Part shown: one piece after another, positions 26,222-37,049 of the stretch | How the letters are laid out: each line of letters begins with the position of its first letter | Numbering within the stretch: position 1 is the first letter of the stretch | NCBI RefSeq assembly: GCF_020085105.1 | Contig: NC_058052.1 | Span: forward strand, 18,020,733 to 18,084,732 | Direction of reading: 5' to 3' | From: Siniperca chuatsi | Lineage: Eukaryota > Chordata > Actinopteri > Centrarchiformes > Sinipercidae | DNA length: 64,000 nt | The notes under the pieces: generated by a model | What the model was told of the DNA's origin: nothing | The model's input: only the letters and a program-made list of their open reading frames with translations | Database searches by the model: none | Program-made: the position numbers and the translations under genes

Positions 26222-26345
26222 AGGCGTAATGCCCGACGAGGAGTCCATAATCAGAAATGAATGGACGACGCGGAGGCAACCGTTCTGGCCTCCGCGTCGT
26301 CCATTAATTCCTGATAATGCACACCTCGAAGGCCATTCCCGCTTA
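26222..26345. mobile_element. fold-back element with GC-rich hairpin
   Basis: A perfect 18-bp stem (AATGGACGACGCGGAGGC at 26260-26277, complement at 26288-26305) encloses the 10-nt loop AACCGTTCTG. The arms continue outward imperfectly for about 30 bp more on each side (GCCCGACGAGG against CCTCGAAGGCC). This is best read as a small palindromic transposon relic. It shows no coding capacity. Confidence 0.6.
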
Positions 26346-26989
26346 TCTCATTGTCACTTGTCAAAGTGAACATTAAAACCATTAATTGATATTTTCATGC
26401 GTTTTGCAATCAAAATCTAAAGTTTTTCACACGCCATAACTCATTTTCCCTGGTAACACCTGAGGGTTTGACTAATATCTGGAACACTCATTATCATCTC
26501 ATAAGACTCTGGAATGGAAACGTTGTTAACTATTCCAGTACATAGGACGAACCTAGTCCGCTCAGCTCACAGAACCCTTTGGCTCAGCTATGAGACAGAA
26601 AGCTAACGTTATGCTAGCAAGATTCAAAGTCAATAACATTGGGTACGGTTGACTAACAGTAAATGTAATTTGACAGTATGTTTAACAACAAGACTAGCTA
26701 GGTATCCAGCCACGTCATTCTCCCCAAATCATTATCATGATTTTCACGAACACATTATAGGCCATGTGTAGTCTGCCGCAGCCTGAAGTAGCGAGTTGAA
26801 TAGCTCATGGGTTGTGAGATGATCGCCTATTATATGTATACAAAGTATCAGTAAGTTCAAAGGGGCTGTGTACTTCTTGCAGCTTGTGTTACAGTCGCCA
26901 TCCTGTGGTGTTCAGAGAATGAGGCACCGAAAGGACTACACTCAGTGTTATAATTAAGATATTCAGAATGTTTCCCCATTTAATTTATT

Positions 26990-27545
26990 CCTAATGTCGA
27001 GGTAGCCAGCAGATGCCAATGCCAGCAGAGGTTTGTAGGCCAGACTAGAACAGGACCGTTTTCATGAGGCTTGCAACATTTAACCTACATTGCTCATAGG
27101 CAAAATCTGAAATTCAGAGTATAGGGGACGGGCGCTGACGGATAGGATGGCTTTAGCTTTCCTCCCTACCTGTCTGTTAAACAGGTCAGATAGCATACTC
27201 TGCTGTACTCCCAAGATCTTACTGTTCACTTTCACTGTCCTGGTTACTGCATTCTTAGTCTTGTTGCTGAGGTTCCTGAACTAGCAAATTAAAGAAAAAG
27301 TTAAAACAGACTCAATATAAGATCTATAAAATAGGATCATGAGGGTCTTGTCAACATGAAACTGAGACAATTTCTGGTTGCAGAACAGATGCCATTCTTG
27401 CACAGCATCTCAGTGTTACAATTAAAATTTAGCTTATCATCAATTAAAATCCAGTGGTACTTGTAGTTCTCTACAGAGTCTACCATCTGTTCCTTGATGA
27501 TAGTACTCTGACTAAACCGAAATTCAGTTGTACGCAAATCATCAT
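26990..27545 (-). mobile_element. L2-like LINE remnant, C-terminal end of the reverse-transcriptase ORF
   Basis: On the minus strand, 27537-27340 translates to VDSVENYKYHWILIDDKLNF and on to LCKNG. This is the pattern of fish L2/CR1-clade elements, where V..YKYLG..IDDKLNF is followed by a CKKG-type block. Further on (about 27280-27110), KVNSKILGVQQSMLSDLFNR, then RKAKAILS and PLYSEFQ, match the region just before the end of such ORFs. Spacing and frame changes show it is old and 5'-truncated. It is inert. Confidence 0.7.
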
Positions 27546-27956
27546 TACCAGACTAAGGAACACAAATGATGAAGAAAAAATAACAACATTTTGCTAATTA
27601 AAATAATGTTGTACTACAACAAAACACACTAGAATTTGTACTTTAGTATGAATGTCAGATGACTAGAGTGAGGCACAGAGATGCCCTAGGACTTAAATAT
27701 ATCTCTTTATAGATACAAACCCTTTTAGTAATCCTAATGAATAAATATCATCAAGTTATTATAGTAAAATATGTGTGCTGAGTGATAAATAAAATGACAT
27801 TACAATCCTAAAGTAGATAACTAGTGATGCATGCTGGTTGGCATACTTGAAATGACTTTAAATAAAGCAGCACATTGGTAAATAATAAAACAATAATATA
27901 ATGCAGTGGAAATCTCCAGTTGGAGTGCTCGAGAATAAAAATAATTATTTTTTTCT

Positions 27957-29010
27957 TTAAACACTAGAAGTGCCAGAATTCCAAATTTACTAGAATTGCC
28001 GGAAGCGGTCATTTTGACCGCTAGATTCCAAACTCTATAATCTCTAATGATAAATTACCCAAATGGGAGATTAACGCATTTATTGTGTTAGGATATCTTT
28101 TAAAAAACAAATAACACCAAAATATACATTTAAAAAACTTTAATTATACATTTATCAATATTCATATCATCGCATATAGTAAACCGTAATTATTGCATAC
28201 GCTATATTCACACCAGTGTCACCGACTCCCGCTTTGGCTTCAGCCCATCGGTGATGCCCACGCTTGTGTGTACGGAGCTCAGCAAACATACATTATTCCT
28301 CGGCTTTCCCTGGTAGATGGTGAGCGTCGCATCTATACATGGCACACTGATGTGCTGAACAGCTCCGCTTGCTCTTTTGCGGAGGGGGGCGACTCACGCT
28401 TAGTTTTCCCCAGGGTGCCAACCAGGCTGGTCTTCTTGGCCTGTAAGGCGGTGGCTAGTTTCAGAGAAGAGAAGAAATTATCTGGTAATATTTCTTCCCT
28501 TCCCCAGGAATGGCTCCCCCAGTTTCAGCTCCACACTTTCTCCCACGAGCTGATCTTTGCTCCGCGTCTCCTCTTTTCCCAGAAACGGAGCCCCGTTCAG
28601 CATGGATTTTGAATTGACATCCGCAGCTAGCCAAAATTGTCAGGTCATGAGCTGTCACTACGGTGCTGATGTGCCTCAGCCACAGTGCAGTCCCTGATGT
28701 GTTTCAGCATGCCATCGTCAAACACACACAAGAAGGCCGTGAGCCGTGTGTGCTGTAGGTCAGCACAATAGAACAATAGAATAGCGCGAAAGTCACTGCG
28801 GTCAATATGACCGCGTATGGCCGAAATAGGTAAAAATGATCATATTTTCTTTGCCTTTTGTTTAATTTATATAAAACCTATTGTAAATAAAAATACAAAT
28901 ACTTTTAGGAAAAGTCAGGTACCAGCAAGATTGTATTTTTTTATTCAACAAAGTTATTGCACATATAAATTTCAAAACGGTCAAAATGACCGTCGTGGCC
29001 GTTCTAGTGT
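27957..29010 (-). mobile_element. piggyBac-type DNA transposon, decayed and internally deleted
   Basis: The left end is TTAA (27957-27960) followed by ACACTAGAAGTGCC. The right end is the inverse, GGCCGTTCTAGTGT (28997-29010). Subterminal CGGTCATTTTGACCG motifs occur at both ends. The expected TTAA on the right is lost. The minus strand between about 28630 and 28205 encodes transposase blocks: LAADVNSKSMLNGAPFLGKE, then GEPFLGKGRNIT, then DNFFSSLKLA, KKTSLVGT and DATLTIYQGK, then LLSSVHTSVGI. The Asp of LAAD and the Asp of DNFFSS match the first two catalytic aspartates of piggyBac. A frameshift lies between the GRNIT and DNFF blocks, a stop follows, and the N-terminus and third Asp are absent. 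Conserved family order makes the assignment secure. Confidence 0.85.
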
Positions 29011-29640
29011 TGTCATGTTGTCACTGTGATGGAAAAGTTGATGTGAGCTGGTCTACTCAGAAGAAGACTCTGGATGTCTTACACAGCAATGTTTAATGAG
29101 GCTCCGCCGAGGAGACAGTGATATGAGCAGCGCAAGGTGAAACCCAGTGCAGTGCCGAAACCAAGTCTGAAGATCTCTTCCTGTTCCACAATACTTTTCC
29201 CCTTACTGGCCATATAGTGTCTACCGTGTTTCTCTGAACCTTTAGAGTAAACGTGTGCTTCTCCTATTGGAGGATAAACAGTAAATTAATCTACGGTCAT
29301 GCTTGAATTGACGGGACATCTGTAGTGTATTCCTCAGGCAAGTAAGATAGTATCTCTCTCTCTCTCTCTCTCTCTCAGGAAAGAGGCAAGAGCTACTATC
29401 AGTGACCTTGGAGTTACCTAAGTAACGGCCCTGCCTGTAAGCAAGATGTTTCCTCCCTAGCCTGAACCCACAGAGGCAGGAGATAGTATAGTGAACTATG
29501 GCAGAGAACAGTTCCTTTTTAGGATTGTAAGTGACTCCTAAGTGACTATAACCATGTTTCTGTCTCTTATCTGTTGATCATATCTCTACATATGGGGCCT
29601 AGGGGAAATAACTTACAGATGCGGCTCTTACACATGTAAC
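29011..29640. other. unassigned, possibly repetitive stretch
   Basis: This stretch contains a (CT)n run at 29351-29378, GAGGCTCCGCCGAGGAGACAG near 29098, and no protein-like frame. It abuts the piggyBac right end, and I could not recognise its ends or family. Confidence 0.3.
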
Positions 29641-30304
29641 ATAAGAAATTCCATGACAGTCACAAACATCACAAGCTACCACAATCAAAATCCTCATCAT
29701 CAGTGTCACCTATAATCCAGCACACATATGGTATTGTCAAATGGTAAATTAAACCTTGCTTATAAATGTCATCCAGCAGCCCCTTTTTGCATAGTAGTTG
29801 GCCATAGTTTTGTAAAAGAAAACGTAGAAATATACTAATCAAAGAGACAAAATGTCTCTGCACACTCACTTCGATTTATTCTACTTTGTTATCAGGAAAG
29901 CAAACATTTGTCTAGCTGAAATGTTTATTGTTGCAGATAGACTGCTCTTGCTGTTCTCTTGCAGTACTAGTGACTGATCTCCTTTACAGAGGCTCCAATC
30001 ATCTCTATAGATTCAGATATTATTTCAAGTCATTTTTCTTTCAGGATATATCTGAACATTTTGTTCATAAAGTAGACCTGCAAAACCATATAGAGTGTAC
30101 TTTTAATCCATTGTAATTTAATAGACTGCAGATATTACTTCTATAAATCAAAAATATTGTTAATGTCATAATCAGCCAATGGTTTCAGGCTCTGGGAGCA
30201 CCACCAAATTGATTTTAAATCTCCAGCAGCAGATGAACTCCGCCCATTCCCGTTCTCACAGAAGTGAGGCAGCACCACAGATCCTCAGTGTCAGATCAAG
30301 CCCA

Positions 30305-30310
30305 TATAAA
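30305..30310 (+). promoter_or_regulatory. adra2a: adra2a TATA box
   Basis: TATAAA in CCCATATAAAAGACG, about 480 bp upstream of the adra2a ATG. A short downstream exon ending at AAT|GTAAGT (30375) would fit transcription starting near 30335. Confidence 0.5.
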
Positions 30311-30375
30311 AGACGTACTCTCCACTTCAGCTGCAACAGATGGAAAGGTCTGCCTGAGCCAGCACTATCTGCAAT

Positions 30376-30655
30376 GTAAGTCTGTTTTATAAAATGTCTT
30401 CCAAGGGACTTAACTGCAAGTTTTTATTCTAAAAAGGTTGGTGGATGAAGAATTATTTTTCAAAGAATAGATCTATTTTTTTTTTAAATGATCTGATGTG
30501 GGAAACTGGGAATAAATCAAAGTTCCCTTTATTCCTTTCATATTCTTTTGTCTTTTTAATATAAAGAAACACTTCGTAATTTTTGTCTGTTGGTGTCTAT
30601 TTTCTCACTGACAAAGAGGAAAGAAGCACAGATTTCTTTCAACAATATCTTCCAG
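30376..30655 (+). other. adra2a: possible 5' UTR intron of adra2a
   Basis: A strong donor (CAAT|GTAAGTCT) at 30376 and an acceptor with a pyrimidine tract (TTTCTTTCAACAATATCTTCCAG|TG) at 30655 would remove 280 bp before the ATG at 30793. Mammalian ADRA2A has no intron, so this is only a prediction from splice-site quality. Confidence 0.3.
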
Positions 30656-30792
30656 TGAACAAAATGAAAAGTCTCAATTCTCTGACGTGTTCTTGAATGG
30701 ATAAAATTTATAGACTGCTGGCAAGCACAGCTTCCAAACCTCCTTAATAGAGCACTGTTAAGACAATATCATCGACACCACAGCTCATCCTG

Positions 30793-31962
30793 ATGGGTTG
30801 TCTCAACTTCAGCAGCGGAAATGAGACTTTGCCTGGCAGGCACCCTTATACTGTGCAGACCTCTGTGCCTCTAACAATCCTGGTGGGTATCCTCATCCTG
30901 CTAACTGTGTTTGGCAATGTAATGGTAGTAATTGCTGTGATCACAAGCCGAGCCCTGAGAGCACCTCAGAACTTGTTTTTAGTGTCTCTGGCATGTGCAG
31001 ACATCCTGGTTGCCACCTTAGTGATGCCATTTTCTTTAGCGAATGAACTGATGGGTTACTGGTACTTTGGTAAAGTGTGGTGTGAAATCTACCTGGCTTT
31101 GGATGTGCTCTTCTGCACCTCATCCATCGTTCACCTGTGTGCCATCAGCCTGGACAGATATTGGTCTGTCACTCATGCGATTGAGTACAACCTAAAAAGG
31201 ACACCACGCAGGATTAAATGCATAGTCTTCATAGTTTGGGTACTGGCAGCCATCATTTCATTCCCTCCGCTTATCAAAATGATAAAGGACGAAGGTAAAG
31301 AGGACAGACCTGAATGTAAAATTAATGAGAAGAAATGGTACATCATATTCTCCAGCACTGCCTCTTTCTTTGCACCCTGCGTCATCATGATTACCGTGTA
31401 TGTCAGAATCTACCAGATTGCCAAGAAAAGAACAAGAGCCGTGCCAGGTGAAAGGCAAAGAGAATATGGAAACTCAGGCAACCTGGAGAGAAAAGACGGA
31501 GAAGGGAGGGAGGTGGAAGGGGAGGACGGTAGAGACGTGGAGGAAGAGCCCTCCTCGTCTGATGGGAATGAAATCATCCTTTGTTCCCTGAAGAAGAAGA
31601 GGGGTATGAGAACAACCAAAGTGGCTCAGGTGAAGCCTGGAGAAACCTCACCAAAGCCAGAGGCGCAGCCCTGTGTGAGAGTGAGCAGGTGGAAAGGAAG
31701 GCAGTACAGAGAGAGGCGCTTCACATTTGTTCTAGCTGTGGTCATGGGAGTGTTTGTTCTCTGCTGGTTCCCCTTTTTCTTCACATACACGCTCACTGCT
31801 GTGTGCGACACCTGCTGTGTCCCAGAGACATTGTTCAAAATGTTTTTCTGGTTTGGTTACTGCAATAGCTCACTAAATCCGGTTATATACACTATATTCA
31901 ATAATGACTTCAGGAGGTCTTTTAAAAAGATAGCTTGTGAAAGGGACAGAAAAGGTTTATAA
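30793..31962 (+). CDS. adra2a: alpha-2A adrenergic receptor
   Basis: This is a Gi/o-coupled plasma-membrane receptor for adrenaline and noradrenaline. A single coding exon gives 389 residues. The short N-terminus has two N-glycosylation sites (N5, N10). The seven helices begin at about 27, 64, 98, 141, 183, 310 and 346. Key residues are N42, D70, the amine-binding D104, DRY at 121-123, W149, the catechol-binding S187/S188/S191, the C97-C175 disulfide, CWFP at 324-327 and NPVIY at 362-366. C382 is the likely palmitoylated cysteine. The third loop carries an acidic run and EEEPSSSD (250-257), corresponding to the EESSSS site where GRK2 phosphorylates the mammalian receptor. The helix sequences fit alpha-2A best. 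A duplicated alpha-2A or the fish alpha-2D type is less likely given the smndc1/bnip3 neighbours. Confidence 0.92.
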   Translation: MGCLNFSSGNETLPGRHPYTVQTSVPLTILVGILILLTVFGNVMVVIAVITSRALRAPQNLFLVSLACADILVATLVMPFSLANELMGYWYFGKVWCEIYLALDVLFCTSSIVHLCAISLDRYWSVTHAIEYNLKRTPRRIKCIVFIVWVLAAIISFPPLIKMIKDEGKEDRPECKINEKKWYIIFSSTASFFAPCVIMITVYVRIYQIAKKRTRAVPGERQREYGNSGNLERKDGEGREVEGEDGRDVEEEPSSSDGNEIILCSLKKKRGMRTTKVAQVKPGETSPKPEAQPCVRVSRWKGRQYRERRFTFVLAVVMGVFVLCWFPFFFTYTLTAVCDTCCVPETLFKMFFWFGYCNSSLNPVIYTIFNNDFRRSFKKIACERDRKGL

Positions 31963-33290
31963 ATAAGATTTTTATGTATGCATTACAAAAAACAGCAGTT
32001 TTGGTCATCTACATTACGGCTCCTATCAGTGTAAATATGACATTAAGCAGATATTAAAAGATATTTATTGAATATTTGAAAAATGTGAAATGCAGCATAT
32101 TTTGTGTTTTAACATTTTGTGTACTTCCACATCAGTAAATGTTTGTTTTGTAATATTAAATCATGCAACAAATATCTAATGTGCAGTTTGCTTTACAGCT
32201 AGTATTACACTGTGACAACCTGTGAGTTTAGACTTTGACATTGTACAATTGTGACAACATGGATAATACATTTTCTACATGTACGTACATTTGTTTTGGA
32301 ACAGTATTTAAATGTAACAGTCAACTAACAGATATCATCTCTCGTGGTTTGGGTACTTGTGCTTTAAACTTTCAAGACTCTAAAGGCTTCAAAGACTGAC
32401 TGACAGTACGATTTAAACACGGAAAAGAGAAAGATTACTGCTGCACATTACTCTGAGAGAAAACTGTGACAGTTAAAACATTAATGTTGGTAATATAAAG
32501 GCAGACCTCTAAGGCTCACATCACAGCACATGCAACTTCATTATCAACTTTTCAAATTGACAGACCATACTGCAGTACAAGAAAATGTTTAATTTGTGGT
32601 CATTGTGCAATATGTTACAAATACCGTAAATTCACTGAAAAGGCAATAGTCTATAAACAAACATGGCCAATAATTTCATTATGACTAAAAACTGAGTCAT
32701 GTACTCATGGCAGCAATTATTCTGCAAAATAAATGAAATGTCAAAATGATGCACAGTATTTGGAAACTAAGCCTCTCTCTCTGTAATTGCCATCAGAATG
32801 AAATAAAAGACAAATTTAGAAAAGCAGACAAACTGTAAATGCTACAGTATCGCAAATTTAAAAAACTATTTATCTTTGTACAACTGTACAAACAATAGCA
32901 AGAGCATATTAAAGCAAGCTGTACTCAAAACAATGGTATCCCCATACCACCTGTATGCAGTTATATGAAAAGAAAATTATGGCTAGGAGGTACAGGTGGC
33001 ACAACAACACTGAATGCACTTTATCATGAATTATAGCCCTTCATATCAGGATATCATTAAATTATCCCCTGGAGTCAAACAGAAATCACGCAGCAATAGA
33101 AATATGAGTGGCTGCTGCAAATTACACTGAGGTTAATATCCACACAAGCTTATCAATGTGTTGTGTTCCAATTCTTTGTTTGATGTTTCCCTATTGCTTC
33201 TCCTTTTTAAACACACTTTTCACAGCACTATAACCTCTTTATAGCAACTTGTCTTTAACAAATAGACTTTCAGTCTGTTAACCTGAAATA
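31963..33290 (+). other. adra2a: adra2a 3' UTR region
   Basis: AT-rich non-coding sequence follows the TAA. Poly(A) signals AATAAA lie at 32728-32733 and 32802-32807, with more near 33285. The exact end is uncertain. Confidence 0.4.
32728..32733 (+). terminator. adra2a: candidate adra2a poly(A) signal
   Basis: AATAAA about 770 bp past the stop codon, backed by a second at 32802-32807. Confidence 0.4.
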
Positions 33291-36200
33291 AAATAAATGC
33301 GGCATGCATAATTGCTTTAACTTAGCAAACATTTCCACCAACCACCTCCCATATATATAGTAAATAACATTGTGATTCCCATGACTCGTTTTCTGGGACT
33401 CTAGTGTTTTGAGATTCCTGTGGTTTGTGTCAGATTGTTCCCACGAACAATCTGACACAAGATATAATAGTAAACACTGGTATTTGAGGCTGTGTGGCAA
33501 TGAGAATTTATGCAAGATAAAGCTATTTCCACAAGGTTGTTTCATCATTGCGAGGCTTTGTTAGGACACTGGTGTTGACAGTTAGTATCAATTTGTTTAA
33601 ACAGGAAAAATCAGTGGCCCCTGCCCACAACAGCACTTAGGAAGAATGAAAAAATAAAAAAACTCAAATAGATTATTATAGTTGTTGGAACATCTTAACA
33701 GAAGTAGCAGTTTATATTAATACTGAGCAATCAACATTATGTAACATTTAGTACTGTAAAATATTTGCAAGAAAATCTACTTGGCCCTACATAGCACATC
33801 AATGTGTCTTGAAAGACTAATCTGAATGCATCCTTTAATTAAAATGACAACTATAATGGTTTGTCGATATGCTTAAGCAGCAGGATGCATACATTACATG
33901 TTTAAAGCACATGCTCACCAAGCAATAGAGAGGCTAAATGCCACAATATCCATTACATTCCCAAAAAAATAATAATTATGAAATGGTAGAAATCATAAAA
34001 AATCATCAAGAGTTGACTTGGTAATATCTTATGATTAGTTTGTTAAATGTAAACCACAAAAACATTTGCAACATACTGAATTAATCACGTGTTACTGAAT
34101 GTTTTTTAATCTGTAATGTCTCAGTGAAATTTAGTGTTCAATCTCCTATGCCTCACTCCACGTCTCTATTGCTATTCTCAGCGTGCATGCACACACGTCC
34201 AGTCTCGCTGTCTGCCGAGACAATGATTTATATCCCCCTCTAAAGGCCACTTCGGAGCATCACGATTTATGCTTGTGACACCCCAACTTATAAAACTATG
34301 CTTTATACGCTGCCTCTGGCAGGAGTTCCCACAAGTTTCACACAGCTCCCCTTCTCCATTTCCTCCTAATTTATCCCGCCTACAACTCAATAAGTGCTTT
34401 TTAAACGCTGCTAGTCATGCATCTCAAAGAGGCTGGTGAACTTAAAAGCAAATAAAGACCTAAGAGAACAGACTGCATCCCATACATAAAGAGATTGTCA
34501 AGGCAGGAGTCAGACAGAGGCACAAAGACCATACTAACAAGTTTAAATCATAGCTTGTGATGAATACAGTGTTTTTAATTGAATGTTGGGTCATTCATTA
34601 TTTGAATTGATAAGGATGCGAGATAATCAAATTACTTTCTGAGGGATGTAAGCAGCCGGAAGATCCTGTTTAATATGCCTCACGCAATCTCTGTTACTTT
34701 CTCTACTCCTTCTGCTCCCCAGTGCATCTACAACAGAAATTTGACTCAATGAAAAGTCAAAAATTTTAACCTCTAGTTTTTGAATGTGTTTAATGTATTT
34801 AATTATAATATTCCTAGCTCTTTAAGTATGCACAAGATGACTTCATTTTCGCAAGATATAAACATTTTGAAATGACCAACCATGAAAACTGAAAATATGG
34901 ATATTTTCTGAATGACTTGCCAGGCCAATCTTTTTCTGCCTGCTAAGACTGGACCTATTAGAGGCCATTTTTTGATATTCAGTCTATAAGAAAAGGGATT
35001 ATTGTGATCAGTATTTAGGGGGGAAAAATAGCTAATAGGTTCTTATATTTTCTTAGCTCATTAAAAAGGCAAAACATGCTCATCTGAAATGGGCTCAAGA
35101 AGACCCCGGGGGAATGAGGACTCCGATGGGAATTAAGAGAGCCAAAGCACATGGATGATGTGGAATTTACTAAATATATCAAATGTATCAACAAATGGAA
35201 GTTCATTCTTTGGGACAGCCAATGTAGTCTTTACTCATCCATGCTTTGAGGGGAGCACAAAATGTGTGGGTCACTTATTGACATCATGGTCTAGAAGGTT
35301 TAAAATGTTAGTCCATAATTCTCCATCTAATGTTCCTATAGAAATTTTATTCAGTGAATGTAACTGAGTTAGTACACTTTCAACAAATTAGGCGTAAAGG
35401 CTTTTTTGGCCAGACAAAAAATTGTCTATTCATTTTGAGCATGTTAAAACGAATCTCTGACAATTTATTTTAGAAACAACAAAATCTGTTTTACATGATA
35501 TTCTGAACTTCCCTGACCTTCTTGTGTATGTGTGTGTGAGAGAGAGAAGAAAAGAGAGAGAGGGGGCAATGGGATGAAAAGGTTAAAAGCTGGACTGTTA
35601 TGAATAGTCCCAAAATATGGGTCTTACTCATGTGTCGTATTCAAATATGTCACAATAAGTTCAGATCTAATAAAAACCTGAATGAGTTTGATAACATTGA
35701 TTCTTCTTGCTCATCATAATCAAAAGTAGAGATACTCTGCCCTCTGTGAAACTCCAAGCACCATCTACAGCAATGCTTCCCATGCTCTGCAGTGAATCCT
35801 CATTGATACCAAATTAATGTACATGCAAATGCAAATCTCTTGCCCCGGACACCATAATTCTTCCTTAGCCATCTTGTCCTGTCTGTGCTATCGATCGTAT
35901 CCAATTCCAGTCTGGGCTACTCGCATCCTCAAGCACAAGCTTCCACACAGCACCCCCATCCCACCCACATGCTCCTTGATGATGTCAGCTACACAAAGAC
36001 ACATACACACACAAAGTAAACACACTCCCGATCGAGCTTACTCTCATCGTACTTTCTCTGTCCTCACCAGCTAGCTGTTGTGGACAACACTTCATCCCTC
36101 AATATGCTGTCAGTTAACACACACCTACACACAGAAAGAGCAAGCTGTACCACACTACCAACTGTGACGTCTCTATGGGCTCTCCGCTTTTCCTTTCATT

Positions 36201-36550
36201 CATTGTGTGTTGCTACATTTCTAAAACTCAACAAAATTAATAAAAGGCAATCGAGTATGAGTAAAGCACACTTTACATGCATTTATACATGATTTTGATT
36301 GTGCCCTGGCTTCAATATTATGCTAAAAAATTATGTTTTAATTAGAATTTTATGGGTATAGTTTCACCTACACAAACATTTTTAGTTTTCCAATTTTGAC
36401 AGGTATTTAATAGATATTAACAAGTTTTTTAAGCATATGAGTGAATGGTAGAGAGATCCTGCTTAGGCACATGGGCTAAATAATACTTTAATTAGTTCCA
36501 TTGTAATGTGATTAACAACAGCCTATTTTGTATAAAATGATTATTAAATA
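33290..36550. other. adra2a-bnip3 spacer, left part
   Basis: AT-rich intergenic DNA without recognisable genes. It has a perfect 16-bp hairpin (33425-33460) and a TG/AG-rich simple stretch at 35523-35572. The short ORFs lack family resemblance and have random-looking composition. Confidence 0.5.
33425..33460. repeat. perfect 16-bp inverted repeat
   Basis: TTGTGTCAGATTGTTC, the 4-nt loop CCAC, then the exact complement GAACAATCTGACACAA. It is isolated, without flanking poly-T or target-site duplication. Function unknown. Confidence 0.9.
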
Positions 36551-36559
36551 AAGAGCTAG

Positions 36560-36990
36560 CATTTGTTTAAGCAAGTTGGAAAAACACTTACCGCTGTTTT
36601 GAACACATTTCCAGATTCAAAAAGAGACCTTGATTCCACTGAGACAAAATATAGTAAGTGTGCTGCATGTAACGTTAGATATTTAGCATTAGCTAGTCCG
36701 TTTCCCAAGTTGCTACAAAAATGGCAACCGGAAGTGACACATATCAATACTCGAATTGAAAGACTGTAGTAGATACTACGCGAGCAAAATATGAGCGTGC
36801 TATTTTAGCGTTTATACAGTCTGTAGTTTGTACATATAAAATAAGTGTAAATTAGATGAATGTGGATAAAGAAACCTAACAATCAAACTTTCAACGTTGG
36901 CGGTGCGTGCTGGGTGGAAGAGGAACAAGGAGACATACCTATCGCTGTTTGGCTAACATGTTGTCTTTGGCTGAACGTGAGTGGAATCTT
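36560..36990. promoter_or_regulatory. possible bidirectional promoter of an unassigned transcript pair
   Basis: An ETS-type CCGGAAGTGAC lies near 36728, in GC-richer sequence between two divergent strong splice donors. On the minus strand the donor is ACAGCG|GTAAGTG near 36592. On the plus strand it is CTGAAC|GTGAGTGG near 36979. The minus-side exon keeps an open frame from an ATG at 36668, but it matches no protein I know. The plus-side exon has ATGTTGTCTTTGGCTGAAC just before its donor. No second exons could be assigned on either side. Confidence 0.35.
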
Positions 36991-37049
36991 AGAAAACAGG
37001 TTAAAAAGCGACTTTATTTTGTTGAATATTTGTTCCAAGATTCATTAAG

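Larger units (their letters stand above)
25700..30180. other. smndc1-adra2a intergenic spacer, repeat-rich
   Basis: No host gene is seen. The spacer holds an interspersed-repeat patch (25985-26200), a fold-back element (26222-26345), an L2-like LINE remnant (26990-27545), a piggyBac remnant (27957-29010) and a CT microsatellite near 29351-29378. The stretch 29011-29640 looks repetitive, but I could not assign it. Confidence 0.6.

Noticed and set aside
29011-29640. Possible solo LTR next to the piggyBac relic
   Set aside because: TG...CA-like borders can be drawn, but no target duplication, primer-site neighbour or second copy is seen, so the family cannot be supported.
29669-29869. Minus-strand frame ending TDDEDFDCGSL taken as a transposase N-terminus
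   Set aside because: The acidic end alone is not diagnostic, and the frame lies outside the piggyBac terminal repeats.
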